This document shows positions 21,786-34,020 of a DNA stretch of 64,000 nucleotides, piece by piece. How positions within the stretch are numbered: the stretch's first letter is position 1; the number at the start of each line of letters is the position of its first letter. Under the pieces are notes generated by a model that saw only the letters and a program-made list of their open reading frames with translations, was not told where the DNA came from and searched no databases. Both the position numbers and the translations under genes were made by a program. This DNA comes from Panax quinquefolius (Eukaryota > Streptophyta > Magnoliopsida > Apiales > Araliaceae), in contig JAINUW010000537.1 of assembly GCA_020205615.1 (NCBI GenBank), positions 124,001 to 188,000 of the forward strand, read 5' to 3'.

Positions 21786-23216
21786 TGTGATGCCCTCAAA
21801 ATATGTATACATCACTCATTCTGAGTCGCCAAATACATGGTATAGAATTTAAATACAAACTTCATTTATACAATACGATAAAAAGCGTAACTGGGAATTT
21901 TTACACAAATATTGTCTCATAGACAATATCTAAACTCAAATGGAGTCCTCATTACATTTATTATCACACTATTTCATAGAATAATGAGGACTACTACAGC
22001 CACCATCTCGGACCTTCACTCCGTTCCCCGACTAGTCCCGGCTACGTTCTCATTTCTTAAAGAGAACAATGAAAGCAAAAGGGTGAGCTCAACTAGCCCA
22101 GTAAGAAATATTATGACTAAGATAATGCAAAATAAGTTATCATTAGCCTTCAACAATGTTAAACGCAACGGAACAAATAATTCATTAGAAAAGTCAAGTA
22201 GAGTATAATATCTACTATCTTCTATGATTTAAAAGTTTATTATCAATTTTATCGCTGAGACTCAGCTTAATAAATAATCCACATCACTGAATTATCCATG
22301 CACTACGGGCCTCATTAGTATCACATCCACAAATTATCCATGCACTACGGGCCAAGGATATTCGTGTTATCACCAATGGTCATGATCATGCCAGCAAGTG
22401 TCCATCAAAGTACTACGGGCCAATGAGGACTTTTATCGCATCATTCGTAACATTACAGGTCATGATTATACCGAATGATTCTTGATCATAATCATACCAA
22501 TCAACAGTCCATCTATGCACTACGGGCCAAAGATGCCTTTAATCACAATATAAGCATAAGGATGATGACAATGATATAAGAAATTCAATTAAATGAGAGA
22601 AAGGATAAATTTTAAAGATTTATAATTGAATTTATCCATAATTCAATAATTGTCTAAATTGTCAACATGATACTACTTTGTGGAGTAAAATTCAAGAATA
22701 ATATTGTATCAAACATGATTTGGACAAAAAAAATCAATTTTGGTCATGAATAGTACCCCGGGTGAATAGTACCCGAGTGAATAGTACCTCATGAATAGTA
22801 TTTCTAGTACCCCGACATGAAAAGATTAATAATTATCAAGAATGCTCAGAATAATATTTTCATGAAAAGATACTAGATGAAGCGCAAATTTCAAGGATAT
22901 TTTACTAATTTCAAGGAGTATAGAAGCCATCCTTTAACAAATTGAGTGTAGAATTCAGAATCTGAACCGAAATAATATTACTTACATATTATAGAGTAGG
23001 GAAGAAAACATTATTTCTTACAAATATTGAACAAAAATAATATTCCTTACCTTAAAAAGAAAGTACTTCTGACTGGTATAGCGGAGATATTCATGAAAAA
23101 AACTTGCACTGTTTTCTACACTCAAAGCTTTCTTAAACTTTAAAGAAATACACTCAAGATTATAGAAGAAGAATTATCTGATTCTAGTGTGATTTTCAAT
23201 TCTAAACTAAGCATCC

Positions 23217-23224
23217 TATTTATA
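23217..23224 (-). promoter_or_regulatory. TATA box of the Tekay A LTR
   Basis: The minus strand reads TATAAATA followed by GGATGCTTAG. The equivalent word in the element C LTR is at 57306-57313, and an oppositely oriented one is at 50122-50129. Confidence 0.55.
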
Positions 23225-23392
23225 GAAGAATGGTAGGATACTATTTGAAAAGAAAAATTACGGACGCATAGTAAAATGAATTCACGGGCACTTTTTCGGC
23301 TGAAAAATTTGATTTACTATGCAGCACTATGCAATAAAATATAATTTATTCTATTTTTCATAAAAAACAAAACTTATTATAATATATTTATA

Positions 23393-23394
23393 AT

Positions 23395-23493
<99 letters not shown>

Positions 23494-23543
23494 CTCCCTC
23501 CTAACTATTTTTTGTTATCCCCCCTCCCGTGACACCTTTCATT

Positions 23544-23582
<39 letters not shown>
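23393..23582. repeat. Microsatellites (AAC)n, (AAT)n and (AT)n
   Basis: An uninterrupted (AAC)n run passes into (AAT)n between 23393 and 23490. A separate (AT)n run lies at 23549-23582. Both sit in the Tekay A LTR. Confidence 0.9.
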
Positions 23583-23584
<2 letters not shown>

Positions 23585-24407
23585 CAAAATTGAAATAAGT
23601 TCTACCGATAGTTTAGAAAAATGGGTAAGTGGGGGGTTCAAATAATAAGTCAAATTTACAACAAATACTTCATAAAAATCCCCTTTATTTATCCCAACTT
23701 ACTTGGCTTCACAAAACACATTTTTAAACAACAATTATTCATCAATAATATAACTTGTAATATTAATAACTTGATCATTCCCAGGAAATAGAGGGCTTTC
23801 CGATAAGGATTTCTCCCGATTGGCGCGCAATTAGGTGACTAAACCCTTTCCTCGACAGAACTTTCTAGACATTGTCAATAATGCAAATAATAATATGAAT
23901 AACTTGTCATGTCAATTATTGATTTAATAATATAAAATATTGTGACAATAAATGAATCATTAACGTGAGATACTATGCATTAATTACTGTAGCAATAATT
24001 TAGTATAATTGAGTGCCTTCTCACGTAAGCATCAATAATCAAAGATATTGTACAATACCGTGTGCTACTACGCAACCACACGTATTACTATACTTTTACC
24101 ATCGGGTATTTTAACAGTTAACGGTAAAACATTCGCCGTTATTTTTATAAAAAGATATTTCTGTCATTTTCTAACTCAAATGATAATTACATTCAGGGTC
24201 CATTAATGATTGTCTTCGTCATGCGAATATTCCCTGTTAAAACGAATATTCCCCGACTAATTTAATATTTTATGACAACTTGCTTACTTTTTCAAAATTT
24301 ATAAATATTACCCACAACTATAACATTATATCAAATTCACACCTTAATATTCAAAAATGATATTTAGAGAAAAATTCATCTTTATTCATAAAAGTTAGGG
24401 TCTTACA

Positions 24408-24420
24408 ACCTCCCCTACTT
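24408..24420 (-). promoter_or_regulatory. Polypurine tract of Tekay element A
   Basis: The minus strand reads AGTAGGGGAGGT directly before the LTR start TGTAAGACCC. It confirms that the LTR at 21786-24407 is the 3' LTR of a minus-strand element. Confidence 0.8.
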
Positions 24421-24718
24421 ATGAAATTTCGTCCTCAAAATTGGGGTACGTACCTGGTATGTGACAACCCGAGAATTTAGACAATTTATTAAAATCTTAA
24501 ATGATTGATTTAAGGTCATATAATAGACCTAGACAGAAAATAAGTGTATGCGTTTGATGTTATTGGGAAGGAATTTTGAGTGTTTCAAAATTCTGTGAAG
24601 GATTTAGGCAAATTATTCAGGACTAAGTGTATATGTGTTTATGTTCCGTGAATATGGTATTATGTGTGCATAGTATGTGGTTAAGGGTCAAGGGTTGACT
24701 AGATAAATCTTATCAGTG

Positions 24719-25383
24719 TTAAACCCTAATATTATTAAGAACGATAACGTTATGTTAGAAAACCCAAACGTCTGATAAGAAACCCTAGAAACTGGTTCAA
24801 GAAACCCTAGTTTCAGTACCGGGAGTCCGTAACCCTAATTCTATATTTGGAAACCCTAGATCAGGAATGGAAATGCTATGAATAAGTTTAAAACGTCGTT
24901 AATTATAATTTTATTAGGAAAAACCTAATGAATTACTTGAAACCCTAATTGCTTATTAGAAAACCCTATTATCGGCTATGGAAACCCTAATTTATAATTA
25001 GGGAAAACCTGTTTGTTAGTTTAATAACTTTAATGTTAATTAGGAAACATTAATCCTACTTTTCAAGTTATAAGAAAACCATGATCTAATTAGGAAATCT
25101 AATTTCTAAATTAGAAGTATTCTTTTTCTATTTTCTGTAAACCCTAACGTATAATTTTGACCCTAATTGCTAAATTAGCAATTTTAATTAAGAGTTAATA
25201 ATCCGCATTAGCAAGATTGACTTTCGTGATTTTGGAAATCTTGTTATAATTATAGAACCCTAATTGCAATTTAGAAAATATTAAATTTCTATTTTTGAAA
25301 CCTAAATTGGAATTATTAGAAATCAATTTATCAAAACCTAAAGGGTTAAATCCTAAACCCTAAGGGTCAAACCCTAAGGGTTG
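24719..25383 (+). repeat. Cluster of telobox-like AAACCCTA words
   Basis: AAACCCTA or a close variant occurs at least ten times, for example near 24720, 24781, 24803, 24851, 24940, 24961, 24981, 25138, 25353 and 25369. The words are spaced irregularly, so this is not a telomere array. All are in the same orientation and lie upstream of the TATA box at 25594. Confidence 0.8.
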
Positions 25384-25593
25384 AAACCTAATGATTATGG
25401 GAAATTACCATTTTGCCTTGCACTTTATAACCAAATGTCCAAAGTGCCCTTTATATTATTTTAATAAGGTGGAGTGTAGATCTAGCCCTAGTAAGGAGTG
25501 GGTGACCAACTCTAGCTAGCCACATGGTCTAGAAAGCAACCTTTAATCAGCCCACAACTGATCAAATGAGCAGCCCTAGACATTGCATCATTC

Positions 25594-25601
25594 TATAAAT
25601 A
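25594..25601 (+). promoter_or_regulatory. TATA box of the solo LTR
   Basis: TATAAATA is followed by a GA-rich stretch and TTCCCTAGACC about 45 bases on. It lies about 1.13 kb into the LTR and sets its orientation as plus. Confidence 0.6.
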
Positions 25602-25929
25602 GATTAAAGAGAGAGAAAGGGCCACTTAAGTTTTCATTTTTCCCTAGACCTTCTTTCTCTAAAATTCGGGAATGGGGAGTGAAATTGAGTGAGAAACAAA
25701 ACCAATGTCAGCCTTTAACTTGCCAAGAACAAACAACAAAGTCAGAATCAAGATCAAGCTTGAAAAAATAGGTATAAACCCTAAATTTTGAAATCCTTAG
25801 ATTTGATGTTAGATGTTATGATTTGTTGTTCAAAGTTATGTTAGAGAGTGTTAATAAGTGATCTAGGTTGTTAAATCCCAAATCCATAACATCTAGATGC
25901 TCAAAATATGAGTTTTTATAAATCTGGAG

Positions 25930-26800
25930 AAATTTCAAAAGATGGTCTGATAGCCTAATGTCAGGACCCATAGATCTGTGTATGTTAAGTATTTGTTGTG
26001 TTTTAAGTTATTGACTTGTTCTTTGCCATAAGGAGAGTATACTAGAAGTGGAGTCACATCCATACCATGTCTAGATCTCAAGATATAAGAAGTCAAACAT
26101 GGTTGACCGAACACAAAACCAATTTCTGGAAAACCCAAAAAAATCTCCAGATTTCCAGAAAGCTCTGACAAGCAAATGTCAGATCTTCTAGATCTGTCTC
26201 TGTTAATTGTTTATGGTGTTTTATGTTATGAATCCATAGTATGTCATGTGTTCTTTGTTCTGAAACTTGAATCAGAGTCATAGCATGTTTAGATCGAAAG
26301 TTATGAGGAGTCAAAAGCTTTTGACCGACCACGGAATCTGGATTCTGGGCAACCCAGATTTGCCCAGTTGGTTTCTGACAACTTTTGCAGGCTCTAGATC
26401 TCGCAGTATGTTAGTGTTTTGGACACGTTGTTGTATTTATGTTGTTCTCTGTCATATGGACTACAAGCATATGCTTTTAGATCACCCAGATCCGTACCAG
26501 AATCAGAGAAATTAATGGTCAAACCATGGTTGACCATCACGCTTGAGATGAAGATTTTGGGAAACCCGGATCTTCAAGAACAGTTCTTGGCCTTCACTTT
26601 GACCAGCTTTAATCTTGTGTACCTGTTGTTGTTAGACCGACCTATTTATATATTATTGTAGCCTGACATCTCCCCTACAAGATTGAACCATTAGATCACA
26701 GAAACACATCATAGATTGCAAATTATAAGGATCTAAAATAGGTACCTCGACTGTTCTTCAATTTCTGGAAAACCCAGAAATTGAAGAACGGTGTTGTCAG
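25930..26800 (+). repeat. Diverged tandem repeats of about 210 bp in the solo LTR
   Basis: Each unit has an AGATCTG or AGATCTC word followed by TATGTTA- or TGTTAAT-like sequence (near 25973, 26190 and 26396), a GGAGTCA-type word, an AAGCTTTTGACC- or CATGGTTGACC-type word and an AACCCAGA- or AACCCAAA-type word. Short frames in this stretch are shared repeats, not a gene. Confidence 0.65.
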
Positions 26801-28100
26801 ACATTTTGGGGCTAATAACTCATATATTTGATGTTTTTTAGCCATGATATTTGTTTTTATGTGTAGTATTACATACATATTACAAGATTAATGTTTTATA
26901 CTTCTCAGAAATCTTATGATCACGAAATTAATTGTGGTCAAACTTAGCACCTTAGCGTCTGACATGTGTTTCTGGGCAGGCTCAAGAACACTCAAGAACA
27001 CCTATAGCGACGGTTCTGTCGCTATAGGGCCCTTTAGTGACACTTAATTTTGGAAATTATTTATTTTATTTAATAAATAGAGAAAAATGATTTTTAATTA
27101 TTAAAAATACATAATAAATTACGAAAAATTATTTTAAAGTCGAAAAATAGTTTTTATTATTTTGAGTATATTTCAAAAATATTTAATATTTTTGGGAATA
27201 TAAAAGGTATTTATTTATTTAATTATAATATTAAATAAATTATTTAAAAATGGTTTTAATTCATGAAAATCATGAAAAATTATATTATGGTGTTAGAAAA
27301 TATTTTAAGTTATTTTTGATAACTTTTGATATTTTGTGATGAAATTCATTAATATTTATTATTAATGGTAGTTAATATATTTAATGAATATATTAGATAA
27401 ATTATGGAAAGATAGAATTAATGCTTTAAAAATCATATAAAAATGATTTAAGTGTTATAAAAATATTTTAATTTATAAAATATAACTTTTGATTTTTATC
27501 ATGAAAATATTAATATTTTAATATTTATAGCAATTATCGGATAATGGATTTAATGGTTTTAAATCATATTAAAATGATTTTAAGGTATTAAAAATACTTT
27601 GTGATGTTATAATTATATTATAATATTATGTTATGATATTAATGATTAAAGAATTATGTGGTATTTAATTCATTTAAATACGATATAAATGATTGAAAAA
27701 TGTTGATAAATGATATTAATTATTTGAAAATATTGCAAGTCTTTGAAAATTGTTTTTACTGATAATATAATTATCTAAGATTATTGTTAATTGTTTAGGC
27801 AGAGTGTAATTGAACTTAAACTTGATATTTGTCTGATTAGACCATCGGGATGATTGAATTATGTCGGTTTCAACTCAGACTTAAATAGTCTGATTTGATG
27901 TTAAGTCTTATGTGTTGTATAGACTGATAGGATTATGTGATAATGTGTTTAGGTTATTTATACTGTGATGATATTATTCTAATATTTGGAGATCTGTATT
28001 ATCTATATTAGGTCTTCAGATAAAGCTAAGTTATATTTCTTAACGATAATCAACGGTAGTTAATTTTTAATTCATGAAAAATCAGGGGCGCTACATGGTA

Positions 28101-29270
28101 TGTCGAAGAGGTGAGGATACCTTGATTTCATTTCAGATTCTAACTCCTAGGTCATTTCCTCAACATCGTGGTTTCTCCACACAACTTTGACTTGAGGTAT
28201 AACCTTGGAGCATAGAATATGTTCCTTCTTATCCAAGATTTTACCATGTACCTTTTCATACGTTAAATCTTTCGCTATCTCGTCTAGTTCTAACTCAATA
28301 ATGTGGTTCGGGTCTTCCACATATTTATGTAATATAGATATGTGAAAAATGTTATGAACACGAGACATACTTGGCGGTAAGGCGAGTCTATAGGCCACAG
28401 TTCCTACTCAATCGAGGATTTCAAATGGGCCAATGAATCAAGGATTGAGCTTTCCTCTCTTTCCAAATCTTGTAACTCTTTTCCATGGATCAACACGTAA
28501 CAACACATGATCTCTAACATTGAATTCCACATCATTTCGATGAAGATCAGCATAACTCTTTTGTCATCTTGTGAGGTCTTTATATGTTGCTGGATTATTT
28601 GAATCTTTTCTGTAGTCATGCATACTAATTTCCGTCCCAATAACGTTGCTTTAGCCACCTCATCCCAGTATACTGGAGAACGACACTTGCGTCTATACAA
28701 CGCCTCGAATGGAGCCATGCCATGCTTGATAACTGTTGTTGTAGGAGAATTCCACTAATGGCAAGAAGTTGTCCCAACTTCCTTTGAAGTCTAGGACACA
28801 AAGTCTTAATAGATCTTCAAGAGTTTAAATAGTCCTCTCCGACTGCTCGTCTATTTGAGGATGATATGCCGAACTGAATCATAAATTCATTCCCATGGCA
28901 TTTTACAAACTAACCCTAAATCGTGAAGTGAATCTTGGGCCTCAATCAGAAAATATGGATACTGGCATACCATGCAGTCTTAAAATCTAATTTATGTATA
29001 TACGAGCAAGACGTTCAAGTGAATAAGTTTCTTGTATAGGTAACAAATGAGCAGATTTGGTTAGTCTATCGATAATGGCCCAAATCGCATCTATACCTTG
29101 AGAAACCTTGGGAATACCAGTAACAAAATCCATGGTAATCTGCTCCCACTTCCATTCTGGAATTTCAAGTGATTGCAATGGACCTTTTGGCACTTGATGC
29201 TCTGCCTTGACACGTTGACAAGTTAAACACCTTGAGATAAACTCTGCGATCTCTCTTTTCATATTTCTCT
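28101..29270 (-). pseudogene. Tekay A integrase core and chromodomain-like C-terminus
   Basis: On the minus strand, 29262-28987 reads the integrase zinc CLTC pair, then MDFVTGIP with the first catalytic aspartate and DRLTKSAHLLPI. The middle (28990-28720) is in broken frames. The segment 28718-28404 has [15 protein letters not shown], and 28398-28147 has the end of pol (RVHNIFHISILHKYV, then KVVWRNHDVEEMTW), the chromodomain-type tail of Tekay chromoviruses that targets insertion to marked chromatin. The reading connects across the Ogre-like insertion to 48236-48963. Confidence 0.85.
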
Positions 29271-30097
29271 TGTCGACGTCGGGATTTTTGAGTGTCCCTT
29301 TTTGTTACTTATTCTTTGGTGTTCTCATGTTAATGTGAGATTTGTTTGAAAAAACAAGTGTAAAAGGTCCGACATGTATAATGTCGACGATTTGACTTTA
29401 AGAGTCGTCAGTTGGTATATTTAACTGGTTGCACCAATGCAACCGAAAAAGGTTTGCACATTAACCCTATGATTTGACACTACTAGATGGGTCTGTGAAA
29501 CCGAGATTCATTTTGGGTCCAGGGGCTTTATTATGCGGGGGGAAGGTGTTAGGCACCCCCCGACATCCGTGTTACCACGATGACCGCCACTCTTCAAAGA
29601 AATTGTTATATGAATGTGTCTTTGTGTGTGTGTGTGGATCAATGTGCAGTTATTTGAAAGTAGTGTGAGGCCTCGTTCGTACCTATATACAAAGGGTTTG
29701 AATTTATAGAAAAATTCAGTTTTAACCACGATATAGCAATGACGTTTTATAAAAGAGGTTTTTTCAAACCCTGTGCTCAATTTGAATTGAGACCTTTTCA
29801 TACTTCCATTTTTTACTAAATATTCGGCTTGTTTACTTTTATTTTCGAGATGTGAAACATTCTCGAGAAAATAATATCAAAGCGATCTTAGAACTCCTCA
29901 TTTACATGACAATGACCATCCAAGGAAATTTAGACCTTTGTAAAATAATATACGTGAGTTACTTCTGACTAAAAAATGTCCATCATGGGAACCGAATCTA
30001 GATTGATGAAAGCTAAACACTGTGATCACATGATTCCTAGAAGCTCACATGATCTTGCAATTTGTATGGAAAGTAGTAGCGAGTTATATATATGTAA

Positions 30098-30170
<73 letters not shown>

Positions 30171-30337
30171 CAACCGCCATGTAAGTAAACTCAGCGGGAC
30201 AAAATGTAAATAAAATTTGTAAAAGTGATCAAGCGCCACGAAGTAAACTCGGGAAGGACATAATGTAAATAAAAAAGCGTAAAAGGCCACAAAGTGAACT
30301 CAGCCCTTTGTGAAATGTAAAAAATATATATATATAC

Positions 30338-30390
<53 letters not shown>

Positions 30391-30519
30391 CGATAACGCA
30401 TTGGATGTGAATCCGGGCTCATCGGATATGTCAAATGACAATTATATATATGTATATATATAAAAAGCGATTAAACGATTTGGATGTAAATCCGGGCTCA
30501 TCAGATATATCGAAAATAG

Positions 30520-30572
<53 letters not shown>

Positions 30573-32214
30573 CAAAAGCGCATCGGATATAAAATCAAGC
30601 TCATCGAGACAAAAATCTCGACCACGTTTTATATATATAAAAGCAATTAAATGCTCCGAGCATCAAGTGTAGGCTCAATCGAGGCGTAACTCGATAATGT
30701 TAGTCCATATATGAAATATATACATATATAAGTATATATATACAGACAGAAATGAAAACCACGGACCAAAGTCTGGGCAAACACACTCACACGACTTTTA
30801 ACGTGTATAACAGTGTGTGCTAATATGAGAAGAAGGCTTTATAGAATATAAAAAGGGTTACAGTGGGCTGTCAAAATTGACTACTATAACTTTAAATTGA
30901 TACACTTAGCTCCCGCCAGATAAAAGATAGTTATGTGAGCTAACTAGTGTTTAAAAGTGAGGAAACACTCAAAAGATGTGTATGCAGAGTAAAATGGATA
31001 GGGCTTCCTCGCTTTTTTCCCTTTCTCTTTTTCTCAAATGGCTGACCACAAGGCTTGTATATATAGACAGATGGCTGCAGGTACACTTGCGGTAACTGTA
31101 ATTGTACCTGCGGCTGGTCGTGATGCATCCGAGCCTCGAGGGTCCTGTTATCTCGTAGTACGTGCACTCATGCACTGTAATGTCCACTCGAACTTGCAGA
31201 ACTTCAATCTGAGAATCTCAATGAGGTATATCTGACCTTCTTCGGACTGCTTGTATTGAGAGTTACGCAATGACATGGATTAGATGTTGTACAAAGTCAG
31301 GAAGAGGGGTCTATGCCCATGGTCTTCAAGCTTCAAATTCTATCCAAAGTACTGTCACACGTAATAGTCACTCGGGATTGTAAATCCTCGATTCTTGTGG
31401 GACATTGTTGGATGTATGTATATATGAAGTGTTGAGACGACGTGCCATTGTCGAAGGAACAAGATGATGTTTAACTCCTCGTCGGGGTTATCACCGGTTT
31501 GAGTTGAAAGTAGATGTTGCCTAGGGTTACAGCTGAGATTGGACTACTTGTTGGTATGCCGCGATATCATCTTGTCGAGATGATAAGATAACATTGTGAC
31601 TCCTCACCGGGGTCATCGCCTGTTTAAACGGAAAGCAAACGTTGCTCAGGGTTACATCTGAGATTGGACTGCTGCTTATTTTTATGTCTCACTGTCATCT
31701 GTGGATGTTCCTGTCTACCCGTTGTTAACTCTGGGTCTGAGGTGTGTGTGCCTCGACAGGATGTCTGGGGTTGAAGCTGATTGCATATGTTTGAAACAAG
31801 CATTTCTGGGGTTATCGCCGGAACTGCAATGGCATCTCTTGGGGCTATCACCAAGGATGGGGTTGCTACACCCAGTGTTGTCTCTGGGGATCGGAACCGA
31901 AAGCGTCATGGTGTTATTGTCGAGATGTAACTGCCCTCTCTCTCAGTGTTGTTCTCCGGTCTTTTGATCTCGCATATCTCGGGGTTATCTACGAGATTAG
32001 AAATGACATTCGGTGTGTGTTTGGGGTTTGATATGATGTTCCCGATTTTGTGTTCGGGTTAGAACCGAACTTCCAAGAGTATCCGAAATGGATCTCGAAC
32101 TTAGGTAGTATCCAAGAAATGGATGTAAGTTTGTCTTTTAAGGTTATCTCCAAAAGACAAATCTACCCCTCTGTAATGTTAGTAATAGGGCTGAGAAAAT
32201 TTCGAGTGTCTACA
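29271..32214 (-). repeat. 3' LTR of the Ogre-like element (2944 bp)
   Basis: In element orientation it runs TGTAGACACTCGAAATT... to ...CCCGACGTCGACA. The polypurine run GATAAAGAGGGCATC on the minus strand lies at 32215-32229. Internal features are the (TA)n module array (30100-30700) and a family of hairpins with GGTTATC-type loops (31480-32161). Confidence 0.9.
30100..30700. repeat. (TA)n tracts alternating with a diverged short module in the Ogre-like LTR
   Basis: TA tracts at about 30102-30168, 30333-30388 and 30520-30572 are separated by modules containing AAGCGAT, GGATGTAAATCC or a variant, and GGGCTCATCGGATAT (near 30393-30440, 30465-30510 and 30575-30615, with a weaker copy near 30640-30690). 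The 5' LTR has the same plan at 46080-46700. The dipeptide-repeat frames here are artefacts of the tract. Confidence 0.85.
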
Positions 32215-34020
32215 GATGCCCTCTTTATCATAATCATGCAATGCAAGGCATGGATAGGATAAAGAATACTAGACACTTGAAATGTAAGCAAGATAAGCAT
32301 GATCTTTATATCTGACAACATGATGCAAATGCATGTAGAATGCATGAATGATTGTCAGGTAATCCTGTTGGGATGACAATCAGTGATGGCTTGGACATGC
32401 GATCCAGGTTTCTAAGAATGTTGACGTTGGGGCTATCACCAAAGTCTTTAATCCTAGACACTGGCTTATATTCCATAGAGGTACCTCTTGTGTGTAAAAG
32501 ATCTGTGGGGATAAAGCTTTGTCTATTTGAGGATGTGTATAACATATTTCCTCATTCTATCGGTGTTACTACCAACAGTTTGTTGTTATCAGGGTTGCCT
32601 GATCTTCGCTGATGTGTGTATCACCGGATAAATCCCTGCTGGGTGAATTGTCAAGGCTGCTTGACCTTCATTGATGTATGTGTCAATGGTAGCACTGTGT
32701 TGTAGCCCTTGCTGGGGAAGGTTGCTTCGATGGGTTTACTTGTCATCGGCTGACATGATGTCAAGGCTGCTTGACCTTCATTGATGTGTGTATCAATAGT
32801 TGCATTGCGTTGTAAACCCCGTCGGGGACATGCAGAAGTTTGAAGGATGCGAGTTGTGACCCCCGCCAGGGATACGTAGATGCTTGATAACTTCGGCATT
32901 GTAACCCCCACCGGGGAGGTTTAATATATCATGGTTTTGCGTTGTAACCCCCGCCGGGGAGGTTTAGGGTTGTGACCCTGCAAATGATGGCATTAAACCT
33001 TTGTGGGGTATTGCCAACCATGATTTGTGAAAGCTGAGCTCATTGGTATAGTATACCCTGCATTCAGGCGAATACCTTTGAGACGACGGGAGTTTAACTC
33101 TGACCGATGAAAACGAGGATTTCAGGCTATTTCGCTCAATCGCGTAGCATTTTTATTCCTTATTTGGCCTTTTCAGCTTGTGAGACCTCCTTTGCAACTC
33201 TAACTGGAGCGAGCCAGAGGTGTGGGGCCCATGGAGGAGTGCCGCAGGTGTACCTGCAGGAGCCACAGGTTAGCCGGTGGCCAACCATGCCTATGTATAG
33301 GCGACTAGTTGCTTTCATAAGTCATTTTCAAGTTGCGCAGCGAAGGAAATCTGAGAGCTCTTCTTCAGATCTGCTGAATTCGGGCAACTTTCTACATATT
33401 CTGCCACCGTACAAGCGTTCTTCACTGTCCTTGTAACACATGCATGTATTTTTTTCCAATTTATGTCCGTTGAAAAATGACTTATCGCATGAAATGCATT
33501 TAGACACATAGTAATGAATATGCATGCTGATATGACTTGATAAAAAATATTCAACATAGTAAATGTTTGTATTAAACCATGCTGAACATAATGATGTGAA
33601 AAATTTGACTTTTGAAACAGCCAAATTGGCACCTTTTACTGTCATTTCTTATCCTATTTGAGGGCAAATGAGTAAAGGTAAAAAAGTAAAATAATCCTGG
33701 TAATTAGACTACACTTACGAATTTTTTACCGCAATGTATTAATGCATGTAGGATGTATATGACTGTGTATAGGTGTGCTACTGAATGGCCACCTAGTCAT
33801 GCCTATGTGCATGTGGATAGTCCCATTTACAAAGGGGGCTATGGTAAAATTTTCCCAAAATGTAGGTTTTGGGTAGTCATGCATTTTTAACTCTACTATA
33901 TATGTATGTTAAAACAATGCATGTATGCATGTAATCATAAAATGCATTTTGAAAAAGACTCCAGGTACGAAATTACAACACCCTTTCTGAGGTGATTTGG
34001 AGACTTGTTGTCTAGATATC
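32215..34020 (-). other. 3' untranslated region of the Ogre-like element
   Basis: No gene is visible. A direct repeat of about 55 bp starting TGTCAAGGCTGCTTGACC lies at 32649 and 32759. Between 32810 and 32970 a GTTGTAACCCCCGCCGGGG-type word recurs about four times. Perfect short hairpins include ATCAGG-GTTG-CCTGAT (32588-32603) and GTCAAG-GCTG-CTTGAC (32650-32665). The remainder up to 34020 is low in structure. Confidence 0.6.

Larger units (their letters stand above)
21786..24407 (-). repeat. 3' LTR of Tekay element A (2622 bp)
   Basis: In element orientation the LTR runs TGTAAGACCCTAAC... to ...GAGGGCATCACA. The same family LTR occurs at 56089-58676 and in inverted pieces at 48965-50701. 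Internal features are repeated CACTACGGGCC words at about 22300, 22345, 22412 and 22515, a GAATAGTACC micro-repeat near 22745-22810, (AAC)n(AAT)n at 23393-23490, and (AT)n at 23549-23582. A TATA box reads TATAAATA on the minus strand at 23217-23224. Confidence 0.9.
24460..28095 (+). mobile_element. Solo LTR (3636 bp) inserted in Tekay element A
   Basis: The segment starts TGTGACAACCC and ends GGGGCGCTACA, flanked by TGGTA at 24455-24459 and 28096-28100. It has no gag-pol and no internal primer site, so it is read as one long LTR left by LTR-LTR recombination. TATAAATA at 25594-25601 gives plus orientation. Upstream of it lies a dense run of AAACCCTA words (24719-25383); downstream is a coding-like region of diverged repeats of about 210 bp (25930-26800), then AT-rich sequence. 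Long LTRs with such ends suit the Tekay/Del lineage, but the family is not certain. Confidence 0.85.

Noticed and set aside
24719..25383. Interstitial telomere array
   Set aside because: The AAACCCTA words are irregularly spaced and separated by unrelated sequence; a promoter-type telobox cluster fits better.
29474..29801. Overlapping frames of 64 and 97 codons on both strands near the Ogre-like LTR end
   Set aside because: They lie wholly within the LTR, recur in altered form in the other LTR, and match no family I know.
30084..30650. Open frames made mainly of alternating isoleucine and tyrosine
   Set aside because: They are translations of TA dinucleotide tracts in the Ogre-like LTR; the same occurs at 46132-46809.
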